A DNA stretch of 64,000 nt from Loxodes magnus (GCA_946699065.1 CAMPDV010000361.1:124001-188000); one strand, 5' to 3'. Positions 37,541 through 49,794 are shown, counted from the stretch's first letter. The notes: a model not told the origin generated them from the letters alone. A program made the numbers and translations.

Positions 37541-38135
37541 AACTGCCAAACTTGAGCTTTTTAAAAGTTGAAAATAAAATTATCTACGACTAATCTAAAA
37601 GTAATTCTTTAATATTTTAGACTAAACTTTGACCGGACATTCGTTTGCAGTTAACTTGGTAGCAATGGCAAAAGATCAGAAATGATCAATTTCAGTATCT
37701 GACGATGAAACGATAAAAATCAGGGATTTCCAGACTGGAAACCGTACGAGAACTTTAATTGACCATTCAGATTATGTGTAATCTATAGTGCTATCAAATG
37801 ATAATAACTTTATAGTAACTGGAACTAGTGATAAATCATTTAAGATAGAGAATTTCTAGACAGGATAATGTATAAGAACAATATCAAAAAATGGTTATAT
37901 GAAGTGTTAATAATTAAGGATAATAAGCTCATAACATCAGGAAATCAAGGTAAACTTATTAAGAAATGGAATTTCTCATAGAGTGAGTGTATGTACTTTA
38001 TAAGATCATACAGATAAAGTAAATACTGTGACTTTGAGTAGAAATAATAAGTGGTTAAAATCTAAAGCTAATGACAAGACAGTTATAAAGTAGAAGATTG
38101 CTAATTGAGCAAGCAAATATATTTAAGAGTTTAAA
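37540..38135 (+). pseudogene. WD40 repeat protein, copy 3 (decayed)
   Basis: The leader sequence before the shared TTTAATATTTTAGACTAA matches the other two copies. Two blades are readable (GHSFAV..IKIRDFQ, DHSDYVQSIVLS..KIENFQ), with the Trp replaced in both. A degraded middle and a last blade HTDKVNTVTLS..KWLKSK follow, ending like the 9.7-kb copy (KTVIKQKIAN). Frameshifts and missing blades mark it as a pseudogene. Confidence 0.72.
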
Positions 38136-38354
38136 ATTTTTACAATTTAAGAAGTAAATTGATAAAATTAAGTAAATTCATGTAAGTATTTATAAAAAAA
38201 TTTATAAATATAAAAATCTTTTAAGCTTTTTTAATTAATAATATTTTATGATTTATATCTGCTTTTTTTAACCAATTTAAATACTAATTACCCAGATTAA
38301 TAATCATCTAACATTCTTTCCTTAAAAATTCTTATGCTAATTACGCTCAACTAA

Positions 38355-39259
38355 TTCATTAGTCCGTTAAAAAATATTCAATTTTAAACTTTTTTTCCTG
38401 TTGTAGTAATCTAGGTTAGGTCTTTTGCTGGATCATTCCATTCTAGTTTGAATTAATTCATTATTTTTAATAGCTATTATTCTGCTGGGTTTAGTTCATT
38501 TGGTAGAATTTATGTATATGTGCATTAAATCTCATATTATAGTATTTTATGAACTTAAATTATTTGTTATGTATTTGAATTATTTTTAGGCTTTCATAGA
38601 AAGAGATTAGTTATTCCTACTCGAGTGTTGTAGGCACATATACATTGATAAATTTAAATCTATCATCAAGATTCATACAATTATTCTGCCGCCTTCGAGT
38701 ATTTCATTTTATTTTAGTCCATTTGCATCGTACTTTTTAATTTTGTATAAAAATAGTTCTTTAATATATAAAATCATTCCTTTACTAAGTCTAGTTCCTA
38801 GCTTTTTAACTACGCGATATCCGATTATTTAGGGCATATCTTTAATTGAATCTATAAATATTTCTTGAGTCACCATAATATCTATATTTATTTCAAGCAT
38901 AAATTTACTTAACTCTTCTTTGTTCAACTTGATTCCTCTTACACTAATCGTTCTTATACTTTGTTAATTTCAAATTTTCGAAATTTCTTGATCTTCATTA
39001 TTTGATTCTTTCTATTTAGTATTAAATATCAAATTAGTGTCACTTGCTTAGTCTTTTTCAAAACCAAATTACTCTAATGTTTATGTATGTTTAAGTTTAA
39101 TGTATGCTATCTTTTCTGTGAAAATTTTTTGGATTATTATTAAAAGTAGTTTCATCTATTAGTTATGGAAGTGATTTAGTTACTTATAGAAACTTATTTT
39201 TTTCAACAAGTTCTAGTAATTCCATTTTTTCTCTCATAGTGTTAAACTTTGGCTTTTCC
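38355..39259 (-). pseudogene. LINE endonuclease domain, unit B left arm
   Basis: From ATG 39259 (MEKPKFNTM) and, after a frame change near 39010, an open run of about 200 codons to 38360 with one TGA at a Trp-like site (IIV-ILM). Conserved endonuclease strands are IDIMVTQEIF, GYRVVKKL..KGMILYIKE, YVPTT, SFYESLK and FNAHIH. The catalytic GDFNAH has become MRFNAH. It is the same family as the plus-strand endonuclease at 44.6 kb but points the other way. Nicking by such a domain primes insertion of the element. Confidence 0.7.
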
Positions 39260-41050
39260 ATAGACCTTAGGTAGCTTTAATAATTTTATCTCAGTATTCA
39301 TTCAGTTGGAAGATCTTTTATTATTCTTTCAATTATTGCCTATCTAGTGTATCATTTAAATAATTAGTTAAGCAAATTTTTACTTTAGGATTCAAATTTT
39401 TGCTTGCTACTTGTCTTTATAATTTCTTTAGCATTTCTTTAGGTTTTCTATTTTTATTTATGTATCTTTTATTTTAGTGCATTATTTCTTGTTACATATT
39501 TTAACGCTTTTTTGATAATTCAGCACAATTGATTACTAATTTTATTCCTTTTTTATCTTCTACAACATTTAGTGCTGTGCCCAATTTTAGACAGTTTAAA
39601 CATCATCATATATTGCCGAATGGCTTAATTTTACACGTAATTTTTTTTTTATCAAGTCAAATAGGAATATTTTCTGGATAAGTGATTTCTGATAATTCTA
39701 GGACGTAATAGTTCTACATAAAGTTATGTTGCTCCCTTTATTGAATGTAAAACTATTTTTTCTATTTTTGAAGGCTTTTAACTGTTTTTCTGTTGGAACT
39801 AAATTTTTTAAATACTTAAAAGTAGTGAATTAAGTAGCTATTATTATTGTAGTATTCATTAATATTTCTCTTCTTGATAAAAATATCAAAAGATTAATGT
39901 TGCCATTGTTTATCTTAGAGAATTTATTAAGACATTCTTAATCAGAGAAAACAGTTAGAATAAGTCCATTTAGTATTATTTGTACTTAATCTATATTTAT
40001 CCAAAATCTCTCTATATGTGTATGAAGAATTCCATTAATAAGGGTATTATTTTATTTTTGCTTTGTTTGAGTTGTAATTTTGAAGTATCTCCTTATATGA
40101 ATTAATTAATTAATTTACGTAATTTCACTTTTATTTGGCTAATCATAAATAAAAAGTTTAATGCTAAAAAAAAGAAACTTCATTTTTGCTTGGATCTTGT
40201 TTATCATAAGTTCTAAGGATTTTTAATTTCTTTTTTCTGAGAGTTTCCGATAGGTTGATTCCCATTCATTCCTTATTAAATTCGTTAATTGCATGCTATA
40301 TGTTTGGAGTTTCTTTGTTTAGCTGAAGTATTTTTTTCCTGTAGAGTTTACCTTCCTGATTGCAATAGATCCTGAAAATACTTCCCATTAGTTTTCTACT
40401 ATTTTCTTTTTTTCATTAGAATTGGAAGCAGCTTCTAACTTTGTGCTCCAGTCACTTGCAGTATTAACATCTCATTATATTCCAATAGGGAATATAATTT
40501 TTTGTAGGCTGTTGCTCTACATTCATTGTATAGTTCATCGACATCTTTTACAGAAATAAGCTTTCAGTTAACTCTGCGAATTTGTTAAATTTTGTTTCTA
40601 GATATTCTATTCTGATATTTCCTAGCTATTTATTTTCAATTTTTTTCTTATGAATTAATCATAAGACATTCAATTTTTCTTACAAGTTCTTGTACAGTTC
40701 TTAAAAGTTTTAAATTTTTTAATTGCATAACTTGGAGTTCTTAAAGTATTTTTTATTAGTCGTAACTTGACGAAGATGAATCCTTTTGAGAAGAGACTTT
40801 TACAAATAATTTTAATTTTTTTAAATATAAAATTGAGATAGATTATTCTTATTTTTTAGATGAAGTTTTCTACTTTATTTACTTTAAAAAATTATTCATT
40901 TTAGAAAATTTTATTTTCTGCTAATTTTATTAATTCATCCCATTTTCCTTACTTTTTTTCATCATTAAAAATCCCTCCTAAAAGCTTTATCTGGATGTTG
41001 TTTAAATCATACTGGCTTATCATATTAATCTCGAAAAGTTATTAAGTTTA
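39259..41050 (-). pseudogene. LINE ORF1 region with zinc knuckle, unit B
   Basis: Follows the RING-kelch gene on the minus strand. It starts about 41020 (MISQYDLNN), and runs WDELIKLAENKIF, a K-rich central part, then knuckle CQYCKWLEHKVRSC (about 40430-40472, with TGA for W). IYCNQEGKLYRKK follows, the shared C-terminal ORF1 motif. Units A and C lack the knuckle-bearing 700 bp. At its end the endonuclease ORF begins. Frames are only partly joined. Confidence 0.62.
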
Positions 41051-42979
41051 AGTTTTTATCGGGAGTTAAGATGTTATAATGGCTTGGCTTTATTATTGGT
41101 ACACAATGGACATTTTTAAGTATATAGATTTTAGTTTAAATAATTAAAGGAAATAATGTATTTAAGGGTTTAAGATGTTGACTTGATGATAGTATTGAGG
41201 ATTTAATTAGTATTTAGATATATATATAGATTAATGATAATTTGATTATAGCTTTGATTTTATTAGATAAATAATAGAGTAATCTAAGTAGTACTTGTAT
41301 AATTTGAATATAAGGATGTATTTAATGACAATTTTTGACTGAGTTGAATATGTTTTGGTATATTATAAGCTGTATGTTTGTATCTGAATAATGATAATAT
41401 TTGAATAATAAATTTTTAAATATGTTTAGATAAAATTTGATTCTTTATTTATTTTTGACGCTTTAAATATTTTAATAAATAGTAGCATATTTACCTAATT
41501 ATAGATCTTTAAACTACTTCTTTACATATTAAATTATATTTATTATAAATACTATTAATAATATAGATATTATTATTATGTTTATCAGTTATTACTTCTA
41601 ATACTTCTATAACTCAATTTTTCTAAATCAATCCTCATTATTGAAACGCTTTCTTATTCTATAGCAAAAACATATCCATAGTTATTCCTTATTTTCATCT
41701 CCGTTAAAGCCACAACATTTTAAAAAATTTAGCTTTATTATCATTATTCTTTGCTTCTTTCATATATTCTTCTTGAAAATTCTTTCGTAAATCCATTTTT
41801 TAAACCTCCACATATGACAAAAGGCTTTAAAGAAACTATAGGCCCAGCAACAGCTTCAGGAAGATTCAAATTTAACTTACTCCATCTATCATTCTAAATA
41901 TTATATTTTCATATATCTTGTAAAGTTTATCCTTTCTAATTTACACCTCCAAAAGAATAAATATTTTATTCATCTTGATCTATTACTAAAGTTAAATCTG
42001 CTATTTAGATTGGAAATTAAGAGCAGTTTTATCACTTACTTTAGTTTCCTATCTTTAACTTTTCTACTGATTGTAAAGCTTGATAATTATCAGTTAATCC
42101 TCCAAACACATAAACATATTTTTAAGCTGCTGCTATTCCAAAGGTACCTCTTCCCTCATTTAGATCTCTAAGTTTTATACTATTACCTTCATAATCGAAC
42201 TACCAAGTTTCTTTTATTCCTTTATTTTAATTTTAGTTAATTCCTCCAATTAAATATAACTTATTTTAATATTCTATACTTTTACTATAGTTTGGAATTA
42301 TAATTTAAACTTAGACTTATCGTAATTACTCTGTTTAAATATTAAATAAACTTAATTTTTAAATCCATCAATTAAAAAAGTGAATATAGTTAGATTATAT
42401 AAAGTGTTAGGTTAGTTTATGTTAATTAGTCTAAATAATATTTGGTTACTTAGTATTGTGTTATAGTTTTTATCTTATTAGATTGTAAGTTAATTTAGAC
42501 TTTAGTATTGTAGGTGGTTATGAGTTATATTAGAGTATAGTTGGTTTTAGTGATTAGTAGAATTAGATAATATTTGAGTGTTATTTTTGGTAGATAAATG
42601 TTGGTTAATGATTGATGATGATATTAGTTAGTGGTATTATGAGAGTATTACTAATGTTTGATTATTTGGTTGTAATGGTTTTAGATTTTTCCATAATTTA
42701 CCTCCTTATCTCTTTTAATTTCTATCTAGCATCTTAAATCTTTTATATGTATTATTAGTTTTAAAATATCATTCTTATTAAATCACTTTCTTAAGGTAAA
42801 TCATCAAATCTAAAATGGAATCCTTTTTAACAAATAGGACATTACATTATGCCTTATAATCAGTACTCAGTATTCAAACACAAACCACAGTAAATATGTC
42901 CACAAGGTAAGACAGTTGGAAGAGCATTAGTTAAGTTGTAATCTTCTAAGCAGATTAAGCATTTTGGTAACGCTTACAT
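41050..42979 (-). CDS. RING finger-kelch protein, copy B
   Basis: ATG at 42979. RING Cys/His at residues 7, 10, 26, 28, 31, 34, 46 and 49. TGA stands at codon 39 (RING Trp) and codon 204. The kelch part has LYLIGG, YVYVFGG, IYSFGGV and FVICGG double-glycine strands. This copy keeps TGG after KET and in NDRW, where other copies have TGA. The frame continues beyond kelch for more than 150 codons without TGA (about 41600-41080) with Q- and I/Y-rich sequence. Role inferred from the family: substrate-binding ubiquitin ligase. It is flanked by divergently oriented LINE halves. Confidence 0.78.
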
Positions 42980-43234
42980 TTTTATTATTATTTAGACTAC
43001 AAAAGCTATAAAGGTAATTTATAACAGTTACCATCAAAAATACACTCAATTATATCAACTATTACATTATTACTTTATTTACTTAAATACTACAATATTA
43101 AGCTATTATATCAAGTAGCAATCCTATATTCCACATGCCGCCAATCTCGGATCGAGATTAGTTATTAAATTTAATAAAGAAATGAAAGAGCTTTACAACT
43201 TAATAAGATTTTTGATATTATTTTTAAGAAAAAA

Positions 43235-44190
43235 GACTCTGTCGCAAAATATTATAACTACTAGAAGTAATGCAGAAAAAAAAGGACAGAAATCTTAAAA
43301 CTAAGTAACCTATCAAAAACAGTAGATAATTTAGAACATCAACTCAAACCACAGCTCTGTGCAAATCATTATAATGGAAGAAGAAAATAAAATAGCAAAT
43401 TACCATAAAATGAGGAGAAGAATATGCAGTTCAAAACGGCTAAATGCGTATGAGTTACCTGTTTCAATAAATTTTTAGAAGAAGAATACTACAGCCAAAG
43501 GCTCAATCCAGCAGAAATGCAAGAAAATGAAATAATTCAAGCATTTCTCAGATATTTAAATTAAGAATATGGTAAAAATTCTGAGAGTATGAAAATTCTT
43601 AAAAAGGAATAATTATTATGTGAATCAAAAATAAAGAAGCACTCTCACAAATTGGAAATAATTAAACATAGAAGACTAGAAGTTTTTTAATACCTAAAGA
43701 ACAAAGAAACATAGAGGAATTCAATACATTAAGAGCTATCTGATTCATTGAACAATTAACATGTATTCAAGTTTTAGCCAGGTAGAAACCCATCTATAGC
43801 AGTACGGAAAAATAGTCTGTATAGAGATGTAAAAGGTATAACGTGAGTCAATGGGAAAATGAGAATTTATTTAGAATTAAAGGAGAGCAAAGACGCAGAA
43901 AGTATACTAGATAAGTTAGACGAAAGGTAAAATACTTACTTGAGTCAGTCTGGAAATCCCATACACATATCGTTGTATCGCCAACCATCAATTTTAAAAT
44001 GTTTAAACTGCAACAAATAAGGATATAGCAAAAATTAATACTTAATAAAAAAGCTATAAAGAAAGCAATTAGAAATGCTAAGGAAGTAAAAACCAGGTTG
44101 ATGCATGTAGAACTTAGGAATAAAATGCCTTACTATAAAGAGAAACAGATAGCGAAAGAAAAGAAAGTGAAGAAAACTGAAGAAGATTAA
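43235..44190 (+). CDS. LINE ORF1 protein, unit B
   Basis: One unbroken ciliate-code frame of about 320 codons. Its TGA codons sit at Trp-like places (KCV-VTCF, GIT-VNGK, KPG-CMQ). It is rich in E, K and Q, with segments EYYSQRLNPAEMQENE and KDAESILDKLDER. The C-terminal knuckle position reads CLNCNKQGYSKNQ, where the His and last Cys are lost. No frameshift was seen, which contrasts with ORF2 downstream. RNA-binding role inferred. Confidence 0.68.
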
Positions 44191-44599
44191 CCTTCAAATA
44201 AAATACCACTTTTATTTCTAGAAAAAGCTACAAGTTTAAGCCATATTAAAGTTTCTTTAAAAGCGATCGATTTTAATAGATACTTAACTACAAAATTAAA
44301 TAAATAAAACTGAGGCGAAACTATCAATGTCACAAAAAACAGAAAGTAAAATATGAAATATACCAAAAAAACTGAAACATATATAAAACAGTGACAGGAA
44401 GGAAGTATGCATAAATACAACACTGTCTCAAAAAAATAGAAAAAAATATATAATGGAAAGGAAGACAATATCGAGTAAAAAAACGAAGACATAAATACAG
44501 GAAAAATAATAAACATTAGAACAATTTGGTTTTCACTCTATTAAAGAAGAGGAAGCTAAAAATTCAGGGTAGTAAAATAGGAAGTAAAAGGAAATAATA

Positions 44600-45250
44600 A
44601 TAAATAAAATAGACAGAATTAAACATAGGCACAGCAAATGTCAGAGTAATATAAAAAAACAAGAATTAAACAAGTTTATGTGTGAAAAGAAGATAGAAAT
44701 TATGGCGATTTAAGAAATATTTAAGCATCAAACTGATTAAATGCCTTATATATACGGATTCAGAGTAATAATAAAATTGAGCACAAAACACTACAAAAGA
44801 GTATCATTTTATATAAAAGATGGAATTACGAGCAGAACGAAAGTGTTGGATATAGCGGATCTCAATCAAGCAGATCTGTTTTAGTGGAAGATTAATAAGT
44901 TTAACACTTGATGATTAGCTAGAATTGATAAACGTATATAAAACTACAACATCCAACTATAATTAACTAATACCCTTTTATGAAAGTCTATAATAATACA
45001 AAATAGCAGCAAACAACAAAGGATTATAATTTTAATATTAGGGGATTTAAACTCGCATATTCTCCAATTTTTACCGTATGAGCAGAATAATACAGGCTAA
45101 TGCTTATTAAATTGAAGAAAGATTATATTTTAGAATGTAAAGATTCAAATCAATATCCAACCATCATCACAACATAAAAGAATGGAAAATTGAAAATAAA
45201 TTGATTCTTAATGAATCAATACATTACACCTAGCATTATCAGCACAAAAT
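44600..45250 (+). pseudogene. LINE apurinic-type endonuclease, unit B
   Basis: Begins at GTANVR, then EIMAIQEIF, MPYIYGF, VSFYIKDG, LINVYKTTT, LIPFYESL and LILGDLNSHI (about 45035-45062), the catalytic Asp-Asn strand. This matches the endonuclease/exonuclease/phosphatase fold of LINE ORF2. At least two frame changes lie between these blocks. It nicks target DNA to prime reverse transcription. Confidence 0.75.
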
Positions 45251-46565
45251 TCTATCAATAGAGACAAATAGGAGATCATTAGCCAGATAAATAAAGATAA
45301 AAATTTCGGAAGAATTTAGAAAAAGTCCATAAATTAAAAGGATAAAATTTCAACAATTAAAGCAATAAAAGGTTAAAGAGAGATTCAAAGAATGATTCGA
45401 AAAAATAGATCTTAGCGAATTCGAAAATTTCGATAGCGAAGCATACTATGAAAAATGATTAAATTAAATCCAAGAAGCGACCAAAGCGATATATGGATTT
45501 GTAACAAATTAAATTAGAAAATACTAATATACAGCAGAAACAATAAAATTAAAAAAACATTTCTAATAGTAAGTGAAATAAGTAAAATATCTAATTAGAT
45601 AAGGATGCTAATAAATTGATAATTATATTAAATGAGATAAGAAGTAAGGAGAAATTTATATTGCATCTAAAAAATGATAGGAAAAATAAATTCAATGTTT
45701 ATTAAGATGAAATTAATTAAGGAAGCTTAAACAACACTTTAAAAGGAATATAAAAAAATTAAAATAGATAAAATACGCACAATGGACATTAAAAAACGAA
45801 AATAATATGCCGAATTTTAAAGAAAGCTGAGAGGAGCTCTATAAAAGTGGCAGCAATAGATTACCAGACTCATACAGGAACACATAAAAAATTTAGGTTT
45901 AAAAAGAAAATTTAGTGTGCTGTATATAAACGCTCTCCTAATGAAAAGTCGTAGGACCTGATGGAATATAAATAGGAACAATAAGAGCTGGAGGAGATAA
46001 GTTTTCTAACCTAACCGCAACATTAACATAAAAAATAATACAATCTGGAGCTATGCCAAGCAAAATAAAAAGATCTTTTATTATACTACTTCATAAAAAA
46101 GTTAGAATGGAAGACCTTATGAATTATAAGCTGATTTCACTTTTAATTCATATAGTAAAAATCATAGATCTCTGATTATTGGATAAACAAACTCGTATTT
46201 GAGCAGGTATGACGATGAATTATAATATGACTCCAATCAAGATAAATCATGCTTATGGCAAATCTTCAATCTAAGAACTGCACAAGAATGACTTAAGCAA
46301 AATAATCAAGAAAAAGCAGAATATTTATTGATATTAAAAAACTTTTGCTTAGTAATAAGAGAATATATATGAAAGATACTAAATGAAATTGAAATACCTG
46401 AGCAAATAATCAAGCTCCTTACTGAGAAGAAGCAAAGATAAAAATAAATTATTAAATATCAGAACAGTTTTAAACGGGGAAATGAGTTAAATAAGGTAGC
46501 TCATGTTCACTAAGGTTATTCAATATTATAATGAATAAATAATAAATAATAAATAAATAAATTTT

Positions 46566-47056
46566 ATTATAGAGCGCGTAGCACTCTCGTTGGTGCGCAG
46601 CTCTTTAAAAAAAATGTTTCATACTGACAAGAATGTTTGTTACTGATAAAATTATCAGATACTGATAAACCTTGTTCAATACTGGTATAATTATTCAGTA
46701 ATGATAAAAATGTTCAATACTGATATAATTTTAGAATACTCGTAATCTTTAATACTTTTTGGAGGTCCAAGGACATGGCAGGATTGTGTCTCATTGCATC
46801 ACCAAAGCAGAGGACGACATGTGTCAATTATGGGTACTTAAATTCCCCACCTCTGATGAAGCTCGCAATATTATTTCTTTTTAGTTCCAGAATTAAAAAT
46901 AAACGAAGCCAAGCCAAGCCAAGCCAGTGTCGAAGGTCTAAGAATCTTATGTCTCGAGGTCAAACCAAAGCAGAGGAAGACATAAAGTCGATTAACTTCC
47001 CCAACCTCTGATGAAGATGACCTTGTTGTTCACCTTCGAACAACTATGGCGGTTTT
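46566..47056 (+). mobile_element. SINE-like retroposon alpha, copy 2, inside LINE RT
   Basis: About 490 bp. Hairpin head, then a stretch with repeated ATACTGATA-like units, then two related blocks (about 46798-46860 and 46967-47015), each starting CAAAGCAGAGGA and ending CCTCTGATGAAG. The end is CTATGGCGG plus A-rich. It splits the reverse transcriptase between the GxxQG region and YADD. A/T-rich flanks (AATAAATAAA both sides) fit a target duplication but are too simple to prove one. Confidence 0.75.
46570..46606 (+). repeat. GC-rich hairpin head, copy 3
   Basis: AGAGCGCGTAGC and GTGCGCAGCTCT arms can pair; this is the best preserved copy with that at 27105. Confidence 0.75.
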
Positions 47057-47479
47057 AAAAAATATATAATAAATAAACTTCTCAACTAATTAAGATAAAA
47101 TAAAGTAGGAATAACCACAAGCATGGAATAAGAATAATATACAGAGGAATGATATATGGGAACATTAGCATATGCAGATGACATTGAAATGATGGTAAGT
47201 CCAGACTACAAGAGATGATTGAAATATTACAACAGTGATCTTAATATCATAATATGAAAATTGCAGATAAGATGTAGTGAATGCTATGAATGGAAAGACA
47301 ATACAAAGTTGACAAATAATATATATAAATAAAATGATAATAGAAAGAGTGAAGGAATATAAATATTAGGACACTGATTTCAAGAAATTATTTCTTTAAA
47401 AAAATATACAGTCAAGATTACGTCAAAAAGTGTAAGAATGAATTTGGGTAAACCAGCTAATTTTCTTTATAAGGTTCAG

Positions 47480-47900
47480 TTCATTGATCAATTTTTTGAT
47501 AGTAAACATAAGAGAATAAGTTATTTATTTCGTGTTTTAAACTTCTTTTTTTAGCTTCTATTCTTCCAATTATAGCATATAAAACTAATTAATTAAGTTA
47601 TGTGTATTGTTAAATGCTTTCACAGGAGATACTTATTTCTTTGGAGCCATATGTTTATATGATTTCATAATAGTTTTATTAATTAAAGTTTGATGAATTA
47701 ATGATAAACTTATTTTTAAATTATTATATACACTATGCTAGAACTTAGGCATTCTCTTTATTCTTTCAGAGAACTATATTTAAAAAATTGCATAGTTTAA
47801 ATATTAAGGATAAATCTAACTTTTAGTAAAGTGAGTAAATAGTTTTTATAAATAAAGGAAAAAGACTTAAATAGTAAATATATAAGATAAATAATAGCAT
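47480..47900. other. AT-rich spacer
   Basis: No feature recognised. Confidence 0.45.
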
Positions 47901-49090
47901 AATAACATAAAATAATTTAATAATGTGAAAATGCCTTTATTTGGCTTGCTATTTATTATCTTATAAAAAGTCTCAAGAATCATTGAAAGACTCATTGAAA
48001 TTGTTCATTTCTTCTCCAGAACCATATACTTTATTACATATCTTAGGCTACTAATCTACCCTTTCTTTACCGTTAGTATTTTATTCGAATCTCAATCATT
48101 TCCAAACATTTGCTTTGTTCTTCTTTTTTGATTGTCTATTATTTGCAAGAGTAATTACTCTCCACCAATCATTTTTTCTTATATAAGTCACCTTCAGATG
48201 CACAGTAAATTTAAGTTAGGTTTTTTAAAAAATTATTTATTTTTGCTTTTTTGTATTTTGGTATCTCCAACAATTTATTTTGTGTTTTCTAGCCTTCTCC
48301 AGAATCAGCACATAAATTGATTTCTTTTTATTACCTGATTGATTATCTAATTTTCTATATTTGATTAATATTTAAGTTTAACTACTCAACCTCCATTGGA
48401 TTTTATATAGCTTTAATCATAACTTATTCATGATTTATTTAATTAATATTTCTAATTTCTTATATTTTGTCTTCTTTTTAATTTTTTAAGTAATTAGATG
48501 TTTAAAGGCTTTTCAACTAAATTCTGTATTAAAGATTTTACTATAATTTTAGAGTAACATAATTTTTAATTAAATGCTGTTTATTTGCTTAATTAATTAC
48601 TAAAAATTAGTTCAAATACTTTTATTTTCAGATTAATCTACTCCTCTCATGATTTATGGAAATGATTAAAAAATGTGCTCTAACTATTAAGAAAAAGGTA
48701 AGTTATTTAAGGTATTATTGCTAGGTTATATATAATTTAAAAGGTTGTAGATCTTAAATTTAATATTATCTCAGTTTGATGAGCTGCTATTTTGATAAGG
48801 AAATAGTTGTAAATAAGTAATAAATTGTAAGATTAAATGAAGTAAAAGTTTGGTTAATAAGTTTTTAATAAACTTAATGAAAGGTGAGATATAAATAGAA
48901 TAGTAAAGATAAAAAATAAAAAAATTAAATAATTTTTATAAAGAATTTAATCATTCATAATCAAAAAATAAAGTTATATCTTTTACAAACAACTTAACTA
49001 ATTGTATAATACATTAAAATAATTATATTTTCGAATTAAAGATTTAAACAATTATTTTAAAAGGTTGGAGTGATAACAATTGTAACGGGA
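47900..49090 (-). pseudogene. LINE ORF1 C-terminal fragment, minus strand
   Basis: Near 48250-48190 the minus strand reads LYCASEGDLYKKK, the ORF1 C-terminal motif. It then resembles the plus-strand sequence of locus P at 27700-28000, including the AAGCCAAATAAAGG segment. The part 48190-49085 also matches 4560-5455. A fragment in opposite orientation to unit B's LINE. Confidence 0.55.
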
Positions 49091-49790
49091 ACATAGATAA
49101 ATTTGTAATTAAAAGGCATAAAAATTATACCTAGTTAAAAATTGGAAGCAATTATTGACAAAAATGAATGGTAAATAAATAGAAGTTATACACAAAGTAA
49201 AGATAAAATTATAAAAATAAATTAAAATTCTATTTATTGTAATATTGTCTTATTTTTATTAATAACTTTTATTTTTAAGACATCAAATTTTATTAAAAAA
49301 GATTTATTAATTTATGAAATTTATTAGTAATATTCACAATTAATGGAAATTATAGAAACATTTATAAAGTTTAAGCATATTTGCAATCTTTAGTTTCTAC
49401 TATCTTGTTTTATTTATATTAACCCCTTATTAAGTTATTCTGATTATAATTTTCATTAAACTAAAATAAAAACTATTATTATTCAACATATATCTAAGCT
49501 CAATATCAATTATAAATTAATAATCTTATATAAAGTTATAAATAAACTACTATAGGTAATTAAGATATTAAATCAAACTAATTAAAAAATTTATATTAAA
49601 GACATTAGACTAACTATAATATTATTATCAAGCTAAGTTTATATTGTTTTTATACTATAAGTTTATAATCACTATTTTTATAAACAGAAATTATTAATGT
49701 GACTTTACCTTTAATAGCTTTGTCATGAATTAACTATTTATTTTCATTTAAATTTTCTAATTATTCTTTTTGTCTTTAGTATATTATCAA
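49090..49790. other. AT-rich spacer
   Basis: No feature recognised. Confidence 0.5.
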
Positions 49791-49794
49791 ATGA

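Larger units (their letters stand above)
45830..47260 (+). pseudogene. LINE reverse transcriptase, interrupted
   Basis: Reverse transcriptase motifs in order: VVGPDGI (45943), FIILLHKK, NYKLISLL..VKII (about 46115), NLRTAQE-LKQNN, then a block corresponding to the FxDxxKAFD region (LLILKNF) with both Asp lost. REYI-KILNEIEIPEQIIKLL and VLNGEMSQ (GxxQG region) follow. After the inserted alpha element, LAYADDIEMMV carries the YADD catalytic pair (47171-47182). TGA occupies two Trp positions. Frameshifts and the insertion leave it inactive. Confidence 0.82.
43200..47480 (+). mobile_element. LINE (non-LTR retrotransposon), unit B right arm
   Basis: The most complete element in the window: ORF1 (43235-44190), endonuclease (about 44600-45250), linker, then reverse transcriptase (45830-46560 and 47056-47260) split by an alpha retroposon. 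Related truncated copies are at 8480, 29513 and 63080. Domain order and motifs fit an APE-type LINE. It resembles the germline-limited non-LTR elements known from Tetrahymena, but clade placement needs a tree. Confidence 0.85.

Noticed and set aside
44187..44516. Long minus-strand hydrophobic frame, with a similar one at 29752-29952
   Set aside because: It is the antisense of the LINE region between ORF1 and the endonuclease; hydrophobic F/L runs are expected opposite A-rich coding strands.
46775..47011. Standard-code open frame of 78 codons in alpha
   Set aside because: The second alpha copy does not keep the frame; the conserved features are short repeats and a hairpin.
46849..47050. Hammerhead-like CTGATGA in alpha, twice, followed by CGAA
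   Set aside because: The GAAA and GUC core parts are missing, and stem II does not pair in the minus-strand copy.
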